From contig CACSIL010000051.1 of the NCBI GenBank assembly GCA_902705825.1, forward strand, positions 45,176-85,155: a stretch of DNA of 39,980 nt. The letters run 5' to 3'. The stretch comes from Halioglobus japonicus. GTDB lineage: Bacteria > Pseudomonadota > Gammaproteobacteria > Pseudomonadales > Halieaceae. Shown here in pieces: positions 25,480 to 34,336 of this stretch. Every line of letters begins with the position of its first letter. Position 1 is the first letter of the stretch. Both the position numbers and the translations under genes were made by a program. The notes under the pieces were generated by a model, which was not told the DNA's origin, ran no database searches, and saw only the letters and a list, made by a program, of their open reading frames with translations.

Positions 25480-26793
25480 ATGCCGGATAAACCTGGACTC
25501 ACCTCTCACCTGAACCTGAATGTTCGCGGTTTACCCATCTCGGCGACGCTGGGAATCAATGAGCGCAGCCATCAACTGATCAAAGAAGGCAGGCGCATCT
25601 ATAAACTTGGACTCGGACAATCCCCTTTTCCGGTACCGGAAGTGGTGGTGAACGAGCTCAAGGTCAACGCTTTCCAAAAAAACTATCTACCTGTATTGGG
25701 CCTGCCTGAGTTGCGCTCTGCCGTCGCCGAGTACTACCGTCGTACGCAGGGGCTTAACTTTGCCGGCGAAGACGTCATGATCGGGCCCGGCTCTAAAGAG
25801 CTGATGTTTATCCTGCAATTGGTCTACTACGGTGAATTGGTGATCCCCACGCCGAGTTGGGTATCGTATGCGCCGCAGGCACACATCATCGGGCGCCAGA
25901 TCAAATGGCTGGAAACCGATGCAAAAAACAACTGGAAGGTGACTCCCGAAAACCTGGAAAAGTTGTGCAGTGCCGATCCCGACCGTCCACGCCTGATAAT
26001 ACTGAACTATCCGTCCAACCCCCACGGCTATACCTACTGTGATACCGAGCTCGAAGCGATTGCAGCAGTCGCCCGGAAATACAGTATTCTGGTGCTGGCT
26101 GATGAGATTTACGGCGAAGTGCATTTTTTGGGTGAACAGACGTCAATAGCACAGTTTTATCCCGAAGGGACAATCGTCAGCAGCGGTTTAAGCAAGTGGT
26201 GCGGAGCGGGAGGATGGCGCCTCGGTACATTCACTTTCCCGCCTCAGCTACAGTGGCTGAAAAATGCGATGGCTACCGCAGCCAGTGAAACCTACACCTC
26301 AACCTCCGCACCCATTCAGTATGCTGCCATAAAAGCATTTCAAGGCGGGCCGGAGATTGATGAGTACCTGTTCCAATCCCGACGCATACTGGCGCATCTG
26401 GCACATACTCTGGTCGCGCGGCTTCAGCAGGCCGGGTTTGATATTGCACCCACACAGGGCGGATTCTATTTATTTCTGGATTTCGAGATGTTCCGGCCGG
26501 GCCTTGCCGAAAAGGCTATCGGGGACAGTGTCGAGCTGTGTGAACTGTTGCTCAATGATACCGGTGTAGCGCTGTTACCGGGTGTAGCCTTTGGCAGGCC
26601 GCCGACCGAGCTGACAGTGCGGATTGCATTCGTTGATTTTGACGGCGCCCTCGCCCTTGAAGCCGCCGGCGGTATTGCACATAACACGCCTTTGCCCGAC
26701 AACTTCAGCGAGACCCAGTGCGCAGATTGCGTGGCAGCCATCGATGCCATCTGCCACTGGGTTGGCCATCTACCGCAACCGACGACGCGCTAA
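25480..26793 (+). CDS. PLP-dependent aminotransferase (class I/II)
   Basis: Fold-type I aminotransferase of 437 residues. The PLP lysine is K239 in SSGLSKWCGAGGWRLG; LNYPSNPHG (N180 region), LADEIYGEVHF (D208) and the GPGSKELMF phosphate-binding segment are also present. The sequence is closest in look to aspartate or aromatic aminotransferases, but the substrate cannot be told. It is 27 bases downstream of the KamA-like gene, almost certainly cotranscribed, and divergent from acyl carrier protein and ligase genes. The C-terminus has a short extra region with two cysteines (SETQCADCVAAI). Confidence 0.92.
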   Translation: MPDKPGLTSHLNLNVRGLPISATLGINERSHQLIKEGRRIYKLGLGQSPFPVPEVVVNELKVNAFQKNYLPVLGLPELRSAVAEYYRRTQGLNFAGEDVMIGPGSKELMFILQLVYYGELVIPTPSWVSYAPQAHIIGRQIKWLETDAKNNWKVTPENLEKLCSADPDRPRLIILNYPSNPHGYTYCDTELEAIAAVARKYSILVLADEIYGEVHFLGEQTSIAQFYPEGTIVSSGLSKWCGAGGWRLGTFTFPPQLQWLKNAMATAASETYTSTSAPIQYAAIKAFQGGPEIDEYLFQSRRILAHLAHTLVARLQQAGFDIAPTQGGFYLFLDFEMFRPGLAEKAIGDSVELCELLLNDTGVALLPGVAFGRPPTELTVRIAFVDFDGALALEAAGGIAHNTPLPDNFSETQCADCVAAIDAICHWVGHLPQPTTR

Positions 26794-26851
26794 GAGCGCT
26801 CTGGTACACGCGCCACGGCAACGGCTTTATCATCGCTCGACAAAATCGACA

Positions 26852-28324
26852 TCAGTCGAATTGATCCTTTTCTGGCACCCCGCCCCTGATCCTGATAATC
26901 AGGTTTCGCACCTCCACCGTTATCGGGTGATCAAAGGCAAAGATAGACGCGAACCAGGTTATCGCCGCACACAGGCCAATCGCCACGAGCCTTAACAGAG
27001 GCACCTCCCACGTTGAGGTCGCATTCGTCATTCCCCAGATTGCCAACGCCAGGAAAAATGCGGTGAGAATCGCAGGCCACAAGGCCTTTATGAAGGACAC
27101 CGGGCGCAAACTGAAATGCTGACGGGCCATAGAGAAGACCAGCGCCACTTTCACCAGCGCCCAGACAATCAGTGCCGCCGCAGCTGCCTCCAGACTGATA
27201 CCGACCCATAACACCAGGGCAAGCACCCGCACCACTTGAGATATCACGATGTACCGCAACCCCTGGCCCGGCCGCCCCTGGGCAATCATCAACTGTTCAA
27301 AAAATATTGTGGGTGCGAAAAACAAGCCGGCAATACACAGGACCTGCAGTATGGAACCTGCTGCAGTCCATTGGTCGCCGTACATGACGTTGATAATATC
27401 GTGGGCATTCAGGCCCAGAAAGACGAAAAACGGCAGCAGGAAAATCGAGGTGAATTTGACGATAGTGATATAGATTTCACCGAGGTCGGCCTTCTCGTGC
27501 TTTGCCTTCGATAAGTACGGCAGTATTACCGGGCGAATACCCTGCGTAAACGCATATTCAAATAACCAGAAGGTGCCGTAAGCCCGCGAATAAATACCCA
27601 GACTGAACAAGCCCTGTGCGCGGCCGATAATAAGCTCAGTCGCCGCATCGCTACCGCGGTTAACCAGGTCCATCATCCCGACCTTGAGCCCAAACTTGCA
27701 GACTTCCCTGAGATGGCTGGTGCCGGGTAGCCAGGGAAGCCCTGCTGGGCGGAAAAACAGGGTCAGTGCAATCGAGGTGACTGTCGATGCATTGGCAGCC
27801 CAGGCGATGGACAGATAGCTGGCACCTTGATACGCCGCAGTGACACCCACCACAAGAGTGGTGAACGCAGCACTGACATTGATGACTGCGAGTTTGTCGA
27901 AGGACATATTGCGGCGCAGAACCGCATCGGCAATAGAGCCGAACGGCAGCAAGAAAAAGTTCAGCGAGAGAAAACGCAAGACGGTAGCGATACCTGAGTT
28001 TTCGTAATAGTCCCCCAGCCAGGGCGCTGCAATAATCAGCAGCAGACCAATGGACCACGAAATGCCCAGCGTGACGGTGAAGGCTGAGCGCAGGATACCG
28101 TCGTTCAGTTCTTCCACCTGAACAATGTACTGCCCGACACCAAAGTTCCGAAACAGGTACCCGATGATGACAACGGACGCCGCGATACTGTAGATACCAA
28201 ACTCTTCAGGCGTGAGAAGTCGAGCCAGTATCAGGCTGGATACCAACCCCAATAACAGTTCTACATACTTTGCACTGAAGAATATGGTGACTGACCGACG
28301 AACGCTCACGACGCCGCCTGCCAC
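26852..28324 (-). CDS. Wzx-type polysaccharide flippase
   Basis: Membrane protein of 490 residues with 12-14 hydrophobic spans, of the polysaccharide transporter (MVF/MOP) superfamily. The opening SVTIFFSAKYVELLLGLVSS and LARLLTPEEFGIYS are characteristic of the family, as is NRGSDAATELIIGRAQG in the centre. It should flip lipid-linked oligosaccharides across the inner membrane. The start is GTG at 28322-28324; a second GTG 18 bases on (VSVRRSVTIFF), with AGGCGG upstream, is equally possible. The gene converges on the aminotransferase gene, with 58 bases between the stops. It opens the polysaccharide locus that extends to the right edge. Confidence 0.9.
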   Translation of the reverse strand: MAGGVVSVRRSVTIFFSAKYVELLLGLVSSLILARLLTPEEFGIYSIAASVVIIGYLFRNFGVGQYIVQVEELNDGILRSAFTVTLGISWSIGLLLIIAAPWLGDYYENSGIATVLRFLSLNFFLLPFGSIADAVLRRNMSFDKLAVINVSAAFTTLVVGVTAAYQGASYLSIAWAANASTVTSIALTLFFRPAGLPWLPGTSHLREVCKFGLKVGMMDLVNRGSDAATELIIGRAQGLFSLGIYSRAYGTFWLFEYAFTQGIRPVILPYLSKAKHEKADLGEIYITIVKFTSIFLLPFFVFLGLNAHDIINVMYGDQWTAAGSILQVLCIAGLFFAPTIFFEQLMIAQGRPGQGLRYIVISQVVRVLALVLWVGISLEAAAAALIVWALVKVALVFSMARQHFSLRPVSFIKALWPAILTAFFLALAIWGMTNATSTWEVPLLRLVAIGLCAAITWFASIFAFDHPITVEVRNLIIRIRGGVPEKDQFD

Positions 28325-28366
28325 TGAGAGGATTCAAACGCTATCAACACCAAAAAATTGCACCTA

Positions 28367-28396
28367 CACTAAAGGTGATCCAGTAGATCACAAAAT
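28367..28396. promoter_or_regulatory. Inverted repeat upstream of the flippase gene
   Basis: A perfect palindromic pair GTGATC-cagta-GATCAC lies in the 97-base gap before the flippase gene. No T run follows, so it reads better as an operator than as a terminator. Confidence 0.3.
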
Positions 28397-28421
28397 ATTA
28401 CGTGGTTAAATCAGAGAGGTA

Positions 28422-28832
28422 TTATAAGGATGATCTCTCTGCTATCCGACGCCCGAGAAAACTGCGGCGATTGCGCATACTCCAGAATTCCGATTCGTCA
28501 GATTCCTCTACCGGGCCTAACCTGCGATCCTGATCGCCGCTGCGTCGATCTGCATGGTATGTGTAGCGGCACCGACACTGCGCCGCATTGCATTTTGCCA
28601 GTGGCAATGGCGGAGCCCCTTCTCGCAAAAAGCGCTGCGAAGCGATCGACCTTGCGGCATTACAGCTACCGGGAGTCATTTCAATAGAGACCGCACGAAA
28701 TGGATGGGTGGCTGCAAAACCCCTTCTTCTGTCACTCTTGCGATTATTTGGTTGCGCAGACCTGACCATGCGCAACCTGAAAAGGACGAACAGCCCCAAC
28801 ATCATCGCGACTACAAGAATAGTAAGCTGCAT
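28422..28832 (-). CDS. Small membrane-anchored conserved protein
   Basis: Protein of 136 residues with an N-terminal membrane segment (MQLTILVVAMMLGLFVLFRL), then a basic patch and a cytoplasmic or periplasmic part. The segment FRAVSIEMTPGSCNAARSIA and LPLAKCNAAQCRCRYTYHAD has a conserved pattern C..A..C.C.Y.H..DRR that I recall from uncharacterised small proteins of gammaproteobacteria. The C-terminus is rich in Arg and Ser (RRSFLGRRIAERSSL). GGAG lies seven bases before the ATG. Function unknown; its place between the flippase and gmhA suggests only cotranscription. Confidence 0.7.
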   Translation of the reverse strand: MQLTILVVAMMLGLFVLFRLRMVRSAQPNNRKSDRRRGFAATHPFRAVSIEMTPGSCNAARSIASQRFLREGAPPLPLAKCNAAQCRCRYTYHADRRSGDQDRRLGPVEESDESEFWSMRNRRSFLGRRIAERSSL

Positions 28833-28912
28833 TTTGGTCTCCGGCGGCGTGTCAGCACACGAGCTACTGACGCCCGAACAGCTTACTCCAAGGCGCGTGG
28901 ACTGCGCAATCG

Positions 28913-29509
28913 CTAGCGAGGATCCTCAAACAGCGCCAGCTCAACCATCGCACACAGCGTATGGCCTATCACAATATGTGCCTCCTGAATCCTCGGGGTA
29001 TCGTCACTCGGCACACACAGACAGTGGTCACACAGTTCGCGCATTTTCCCGCCGCTGTGGCCAGTGAGCCCAATTGTCGTGATACCTTTGAGGCGCGCGG
29101 CCTCCAGTGCCATCAATATATTCGGGCTATTGCCCGACGTTGATATCCCCAAAAAGACATCGCCAGTCTGGCCGTTTGCCTCCAGTTGGCGACGAAACAG
29201 TTGATCATAGCCGTAGTCATTTCCGACAGCCGTGAGAATAGACGTATCTGTCGTCAACGCCAGCGCCGGCAGACCGGGGCGATCAAAATTAAACCTGCTG
29301 ACAAACTCTGCGGCGATATGCTGGGCATCGGCCGCACTGCCGCCGTTGCCAGCCACCAGCAATTTATTGCCCGCTTCATAGCGATCGATCAGCAGGTGGC
29401 CCATATCGGTGATCTGCTGCATAAATCCGACATCGTCGAGAATGCGCTGCTTAACCGCTACTGACGCCTCAAATTCACTGACAACGTAACTCAGGTCGGG
29501 ACGTTCCAT
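28913..29509 (-). CDS. gmhA: Sedoheptulose-7-phosphate isomerase (GmhA-like)
   Basis: SIS-domain protein of 198 residues that converts D-sedoheptulose 7-phosphate to D-glycero-D-manno-heptose 7-phosphate, the first step of heptose nucleotide synthesis. Family motifs are LVAGNGGSAADAQHIAAEF (zinc and phosphate site), LTTDTSILTAVGND, ISTSGNSPNI and IGLTGHSGG, and the C-terminal QEAHIVIGHTLC. The ATG overlaps the end of hddA by 19 bases. With HddA and the HddC-GmhB fusion nearby the full GDP-heptose pathway is present, so the product is probably used for the local polysaccharide and not for lipopolysaccharide core. Confidence 0.94.
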   Translation of the reverse strand: MERPDLSYVVSEFEASVAVKQRILDDVGFMQQITDMGHLLIDRYEAGNKLLVAGNGGSAADAQHIAAEFVSRFNFDRPGLPALALTTDTSILTAVGNDYGYDQLFRRQLEANGQTGDVFLGISTSGNSPNILMALEAARLKGITTIGLTGHSGGKMRELCDHCLCVPSDDTPRIQEAHIVIGHTLCAMVELALFEDPR

Positions 29510-30522
29510 GCGCTGGCTCCATGTGGTTCAAACTGAAAGGGAACGACATCGCCGTCCTGTTGATTCAAGGCCCGGATCAATTGCACCCGTTCCACCGGGT
29601 CGACAATAAATACGATAAAACCGCCGCCGCCAGCACCAGAGACCTTCCCTGCCCAGGCCCCGGCTTCCAGCGCGATACGCATAACCTCCTCGATCTGTGG
29701 GTTACTTATCTTGTCAGCGAGGTTTCGTTTGGCCTCCCAACTGCGCCCCAGTATCTCGCCAAAGCGGCGGATATTGCCGCGCAGAAGCGCGTCCTTCATC
29801 GCACTGGCATCCTGCTTGAGCTGATGGACTGCCTCTACTGACTTGCCCTGTCCCGACTTAAAGCTTTCGATTTGCTGCGCAATTATCATGTCTGAAGAGC
29901 GTGAAACCCCGGTGTAATACAGTACCGTGGATGCTTCCAGCTCGCTCAAAATCCATTTCTTGATGCGCAGTGGGTTGACGGTAACGCGGTTCTTCTCATG
30001 GAATTCCATGAAATTGACGCCGCCAAACGTGGCTGCGTACTGATCCTGTGCACCGCCTCTGAGGCCGATATCCTCGCGCTCGATCTCGAACGCCAGATGG
30101 GCGACATCGTACTCGCCCAGCGGCAGATGCAGGAGTTCGGCAAACGCTGTCAGAATCGCCACCACCATGGTGGACGATGAACCCAGTCCAGAGCCTGCCG
30201 GTGCGTCTGAATGGGTACTGATTTTTAACGACAGCGGCTCACCATCATTGAAATCCCGGACAATACGGTTATACACGCCCTTATGCAGGTCGAGCAGCCC
30301 ATCGTAGCTGTAGCTGGGCGCTGAGGGCGCTGTAAATATCTCCTGGCGATCTGTCGCGACAAAGGTAACCGTGCCATCAGTAAGGGGTTCTATCGTGCAA
30401 TACGAGCTCAGGTTAATCGATGCATTCAGGACGGCGCCACCGTAGAGATCACAATAAGGCGCTACATCGCTGCCGCCGCCCGCCAGGCCGAGCCTGAGCG
30501 GTGCTTTTGACCTGATTAACAT
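29491..30522 (-). CDS. hddA: Heptose-7-phosphate 1-kinase (HddA-like, GHMP family)
   Basis: GHMP kinase of 343 residues. The start is set at MLIRSKAPLRLGLAGGGSD, where the ATG overlaps the upstream stop (TAATG); the frame runs 22 codons further but into the glycosyltransferase gene. Motif 1 is RSKAPLRLGLAGGGSDV, motif 2 DAPAGSGLGSSSTMVVAIL and motif 3 KVSGAGGGGFIVF. HddA makes D-glycero-alpha-D-manno-heptose 1,7-bisphosphate, the alpha anomer of the GDP-heptose route. The alternative, a fucose or related kinase, is less likely given gmhA directly downstream and the HddC-GmhB gene close by. Confidence 0.92.
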   Translation of the reverse strand: MLIRSKAPLRLGLAGGGSDVAPYCDLYGGAVLNASINLSSYCTIEPLTDGTVTFVATDRQEIFTAPSAPSYSYDGLLDLHKGVYNRIVRDFNDGEPLSLKISTHSDAPAGSGLGSSSTMVVAILTAFAELLHLPLGEYDVAHLAFEIEREDIGLRGGAQDQYAATFGGVNFMEFHEKNRVTVNPLRIKKWILSELEASTVLYYTGVSRSSDMIIAQQIESFKSGQGKSVEAVHQLKQDASAMKDALLRGNIRRFGEILGRSWEAKRNLADKISNPQIEEVMRIALEAGAWAGKVSGAGGGGFIVFIVDPVERVQLIRALNQQDGDVVPFQFEPHGASAWNVPT

Positions 30523-31742
30523 TACTGATTTTCTCCGGGTACGAGTCGCTGATAAACGGGTTTCAAGTTTGCCACGCTGTTGACCCAATTGCGTTCATTT
30601 TCAACGAAATCGCGACCTGCCTCACGAATAGCCGGCCAGCTTTCTTCCCGATCGAGCAAATCCAGCAAGGATTTCACCAGGTCATCGAGATTATCCGCCT
30701 TGAACAGGGTACCGGTCACTCCGTCGCGCACGAGTTCTTTGTGTCCGCCCACATCCGAGGCCAGAAACATACTCTTCTGCGCCATCGCTTCCAGCGGCTT
30801 CAGCGGTGTAACAAGGTCTGTCAGGCGCATGGATTTACGAGGGTATACCAATACATCCGTCACCGAGTAGTAGCCCTCGACTTCCTCGTAGGGAACCCGC
30901 CCCGTCATGATAACGCTGTCCTGCAATCCCAGTTGCGCGATCTGCTGCTTGATTTCCTCCGTCACCTGCCCTCCGCCAACTAACAACAACCGGATATCCG
31001 GGCGCGCCGCGAGCAACCGGGGCATGGCCGCCACCAGTAAATCCAGACCTTCATAGGCATAGAACGACCCTATAAAGGCAATCACTTTCTTACCCGTAAG
31101 ATTCAGGCGCTGCTCGATCTCCGGATTGCGGTCGCCCACCGGCTGAAAACGGCTGGCATCAACGGCATTGGGAACAATGGTAATTTTTTGCGGGGCTATA
31201 CCACGCGCGATCAGGTCCTGACGTATACCCTCGCAAATACATGTCACTTCATCGGCACGCTTTAGCACCCAGGTTTCCATAGCTCTTGTCAGGCGATACC
31301 GCAGGCCACCCTCAGCGCTGGTGCCATGACTGACAGCAGCATCCTCCCAGAAACCGCGAATTTCATAGACCACCGGCAAACCGAGCGCCCTACCCGCCCT
31401 GATCGCAGCCACGCCATTCAAGGCTGGCGAATGGGCGTGTATCACATCCGGTTTTTCCTTGCGCGCCACCTCGATCAACCGTTTCGTCAGCACACTGATA
31501 ACTGACCATTGGCCGAGGACCGGCAATTTTTCGAGTAGACTTTCTGCCCCCTGACAGCGATAGAATTCCAGTCCGTCGACCTGTTCGGTGGCGGGAACCG
31601 ACTTACCCGGATTATGCTTGGGCCCTGTTACCTGTGTCGTCTTCCAACCCAGCGCCCGCTGTTCATTGAGGATGGCACGCGTACGGAAGGTGTAGCCGCT
31701 TTGCAGCGGAATGGAGTGATCAAGTACGTGTAGCACGTGCAT
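30522..31742 (-). CDS. GT4 glycosyltransferase, exosortase A-associated
   Basis: Glycosyltransferase of 406 residues, GT-B fold, group 1 (GT4). The start MHVLHVLDHSIPLQSGYTFR and the following TQVTGPKH segment match the exosortase A-associated transferase family (TIGR04063, from memory). The C-terminal donor-site region has VTDVLVYPRKSMRLTDLVTPLKPLEAMA, with the usual E-x7-E-like layout. The stop overlaps the hddA start by one base, and the start overlaps the stop of the upstream transferase by one. It should add a sugar, possibly the heptose made by its neighbours, to the lipid-linked repeat on the cytoplasmic side. Confidence 0.92.
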   Translation of the reverse strand: MHVLHVLDHSIPLQSGYTFRTRAILNEQRALGWKTTQVTGPKHNPGKSVPATEQVDGLEFYRCQGAESLLEKLPVLGQWSVISVLTKRLIEVARKEKPDVIHAHSPALNGVAAIRAGRALGLPVVYEIRGFWEDAAVSHGTSAEGGLRYRLTRAMETWVLKRADEVTCICEGIRQDLIARGIAPQKITIVPNAVDASRFQPVGDRNPEIEQRLNLTGKKVIAFIGSFYAYEGLDLLVAAMPRLLAARPDIRLLLVGGGQVTEEIKQQIAQLGLQDSVIMTGRVPYEEVEGYYSVTDVLVYPRKSMRLTDLVTPLKPLEAMAQKSMFLASDVGGHKELVRDGVTGTLFKADNLDDLVKSLLDLLDREESWPAIREAGRDFVENERNWVNSVANLKPVYQRLVPGENQ

Positions 31743-32950
31743 TACTGAACACCCTCTTCGTTAATCAGAAATTCTTCCATACGTCGTAAATTAGTATCCC
31801 AATTGTAGTGTTCCAGCACACACTCGCGGCCGGCCGTATTCAATTGCCGCGGCTGCGCCAACAACTCTATGGCTGCGGACGTCATCGCTGCGGGGTCATT
31901 TGCCACCACGGAAAGCACATCCGGATAGTCGACGATACCCGTCAGGGCATCCTGCGTTGCGAGCACTGGCAACATCATGGACATCGCTTCCAGCGCCTTG
32001 TTCTGAATGCCTCGGGCAATCTGCAAGGGCAGGCAGGCGGCCAGTGCATAGTGCAGATAGGGGCGAACATCGGGTACGCCACCTGTCACACGTACTCCGG
32101 GTAACTTGTCCAGTTGCAGAACCTCATCGGTGGGCTTCATACCGACGATACAAAAGAGAAAATCGGGTTCCTGTGCAAGCACTGCCTGCAGCACGTTCTC
32201 GCAAAACCACTTCACGGCATCGACATTCGGCCAGTAATCCATCGCGCCGGTAAATACCAGAACCTTCTGTCCGGCCTCGTAGGGGTTGTCATAAGACAAT
32301 GCCGAATCGAAATACGCGCTGTCGACGCCCTGTGTTCTGTAGTGCACTTTGTCAGCACTTTCGGGCGCCAACTGCCTGAACAATGCCGCTTCTTCCTCGG
32401 AAACAAAGATACTCACATCCGTGGAGGCGGCCATCTCCCGTTCATAGGCCAGCAGTTTATCGGCTTCACGTTGGTACAGCCAGGACACTGGCCAGGGCTT
32501 CGCCTGTGCATAACTTCGCCATTTTTCGCTATCGACATCTTCTGCATCGAAGACAACCGGAACGTGCGCAGGCAGCAACCCTTTTACAAACCGCCCCATA
32601 ACGCCACTGAAAACCAACACCGCATCAGGGCACTCACGCTCTATGGTGCTGCGTACCCAATCCTGTAACTGTGCATTGCCGTAGTAACTCAGGCTCAGTG
32701 CCTGCCCCGTCAGCAAACCAGAAATACTGCCCGTCACCCGTTTGCGACTGGGAAGATTGACAATGCAGCTGTCCTCACACTTTTCCTTGACCAGATCCAC
32801 GTACTGCCAATCTTCGGGGTCGTCAACAAAGGTGCCCAGATGTACACGCCAACGACTGGAAAAGTAGTTGAGCATGTTATTGGAGGAAATCTTGTCGCCC
32901 TTGTTTGGGGGAAAAGGCAACCGGTGAACCAGGTACAGCAATTTTTTCAT
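31742..32950 (-). CDS. Sugar transferase, exosortase A / EpsH1-associated
   Basis: Glycosyltransferase of 402 residues in the GT4 class. The N-terminus KLLYLVHRLPFPPNKGDKIS and the VVFDAEDVDSEKWRSYA segment are typical of the PEP-CTERM/EpsH1-associated family (TIGR03087, from memory). The donor site is LACLPLQIARGIQNKALEAMSM. It heads the minus-strand run that continues through the second transferase, hddA and gmhA with overlapping junctions. Its 5' leader carries competing inverted repeats (32976-33004). The acceptor and donor are not known. Confidence 0.92.
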   Translation of the reverse strand: MKKLLYLVHRLPFPPNKGDKISSNNMLNYFSSRWRVHLGTFVDDPEDWQYVDLVKEKCEDSCIVNLPSRKRVTGSISGLLTGQALSLSYYGNAQLQDWVRSTIERECPDAVLVFSGVMGRFVKGLLPAHVPVVFDAEDVDSEKWRSYAQAKPWPVSWLYQREADKLLAYEREMAASTDVSIFVSEEEAALFRQLAPESADKVHYRTQGVDSAYFDSALSYDNPYEAGQKVLVFTGAMDYWPNVDAVKWFCENVLQAVLAQEPDFLFCIVGMKPTDEVLQLDKLPGVRVTGGVPDVRPYLHYALAACLPLQIARGIQNKALEAMSMMLPVLATQDALTGIVDYPDVLSVVANDPAAMTSAAIELLAQPRQLNTAGRECVLEHYNWDTNLRRMEEFLINEEGVQ

Positions 32951-32975
32951 TCTGTTTCTTTTCAGATTGACTGCA

Positions 32976-33004
32976 GCAAGGTATATCCTTGCCCCACCGC
33001 AAGG
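32976..33004 (-). promoter_or_regulatory. Competing hairpin repeats in the transferase leader
   Basis: Three six-base units alternate: GCAAGG (32976-32981), CCTTGC (32987-32992) and GCAAGG (32999-33004), with spacers of 5 and 6 bases. The middle unit can pair with either outer one, but not with both. It lies 26-54 bases upstream of the transferase start. Confidence 0.5.
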
Positions 33005-33086
33005 GCACAGTTATATTGACCTCCAGATACTAATGGGCTGACAGGCATAGATAAAGCGCTTAGCGGCCTGCGGAAAGCATATTTTT

Positions 33087-34313
33087 ATGAAAATTGTGAA
33101 ACAAGCCGCCATTCTCATCGGTGGCAAGGGTACCCGTTTAGGCGACGCCGTTCGCAGCACACCCAAACCGCTGCTGGACGTCTGTGGGCGCCCGTTTGTC
33201 GAGCATGTCATGCTCAACCTGCGCCGCTTCGGTTTTACAGAGTTTGTGTTACTGGCGGGTTACCAATCCGGTGTCGTATCTGAGAAATACAGCGAGAACT
33301 CGACGTTTGCACAGGAAGTTCAGGCCACTATCAAGGTTGTTGTAGAGCCCTCCCCCATGGGGACAGGCGGCGCGCTGCAATACGCCCGAGATCACCTCAG
33401 AGAAGAGTTCCTGCTGCTCAACGGTGATTCCATTTTCGATTTTAACTACCTTGACCTGTCAAACTGCGAGCGCGACAACGAGCCTGCAGATTGGCTGTGC
33501 CGCGTGGCATTGCTCCCTGTTGAAAACGCCACACGATATGGTTTTGTTGAACTGGACGGCTCACAGATCACCGCCTTTCGAGAGAAGCCCACCGTGCCCC
33601 AATCAGGCTTGATAAACAGCGGTGTCTACTGGATAAAATCCAGCATGCTCGATGCTATTGAGGAAACACCCTGTTCGCTGGAACAGGACATCTTTCCAAA
33701 ACTGGCGGGCGAAGGCCGTCTGATTGGCCGCGCCTATAGTGGTTTCTTTATCGATATCGGCATCCCGGAGGATCTGGAAGCGGCCAGAGTGAACCTCTCT
33801 GAGAAGCTGAGAAAACCGGCGGCCTTCCTCGATAGAGATGGAACACTCAACCACGACGACGGTTACACCCATAAAATCGACGATTTTCGCTGGATGCACG
33901 GTGCTATATCCGCCATTAAGGCGCTCAACGATGCGGGCTATCTGGTATTTATTGTCACCAATCAGGCGGGGATTGCACGGGGCTACTACAACGATGCGGC
34001 GGTCGATACGCTGCACGAGTGGATGGCAGATGAGCTTGCCCGCGCAGGTGCACACATTGACGATATTCGCTATTGCCCGCATCACCCCCAGGGCGCAGTA
34101 GCGGAGCTTGCCATAGCCTGCGATTGTCGCAAGCCAAACACCGGCATGCTGGACAGCCTGATTGCGCAGTGGAACCCACGGTTGTCAGCAAGCTTCATGT
34201 TAGGGGATACCGATAAAGATGCTGAAGCGGGTATTGCCGTGGGTATACTTGGTAAAAAAATTGAACCCTCCTCAATATTGCAGGAAGTCGAGCAGTTACT
34301 GGAACAGCGCTGA
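33087..34313 (+). CDS. Fused heptose-1-P guanylyltransferase / heptose bisphosphatase (HddC-GmhB)
   Basis: Two-domain protein of 408 residues. Residues 1-235 are a nucleotidyltransferase (AILIGGKGTRLG at 8-19, PKPLLDVCGRPF, LLLNGDSIFDFN, FREKP, SGVYW) of the HddC type. Residues 240-408 are a HAD-IIIA phosphatase like GmhB: FLDRDGTLN with nucleophile D249 and D251, FIVTNQAGIARGYY, the zinc loop CPHHPQG with CDCRKP, and FMLGDTDKDAEAG. Together they would remove the 7-phosphate and then form GDP-heptose. The gene is on the opposite strand to gmhA and hddA, divergent from the transferase operon. The nucleotide (GDP, not ADP) is inferred from HddA/HddC similarity. Confidence 0.9.
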   Translation: MKIVKQAAILIGGKGTRLGDAVRSTPKPLLDVCGRPFVEHVMLNLRRFGFTEFVLLAGYQSGVVSEKYSENSTFAQEVQATIKVVVEPSPMGTGGALQYARDHLREEFLLLNGDSIFDFNYLDLSNCERDNEPADWLCRVALLPVENATRYGFVELDGSQITAFREKPTVPQSGLINSGVYWIKSSMLDAIEETPCSLEQDIFPKLAGEGRLIGRAYSGFFIDIGIPEDLEAARVNLSEKLRKPAAFLDRDGTLNHDDGYTHKIDDFRWMHGAISAIKALNDAGYLVFIVTNQAGIARGYYNDAAVDTLHEWMADELARAGAHIDDIRYCPHHPQGAVAELAIACDCRKPNTGMLDSLIAQWNPRLSASFMLGDTDKDAEAGIAVGILGKKIEPSSILQEVEQLLEQR

Positions 34314-34315
34314 AC

Positions 34316-34336
34316 GCGAGGGCTTCAAGCCCGCTA
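34316..34336. terminator. Hairpin between convergent hddC-gmhB and SGNH-like genes
   Basis: GGGC-TTCAA-GCCC with an outer GCG/CGC pair and a bulged A lies in the 20-base gap between the two stops. There is no clear T run; a two-way terminator is inferred from position. Confidence 0.4.
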
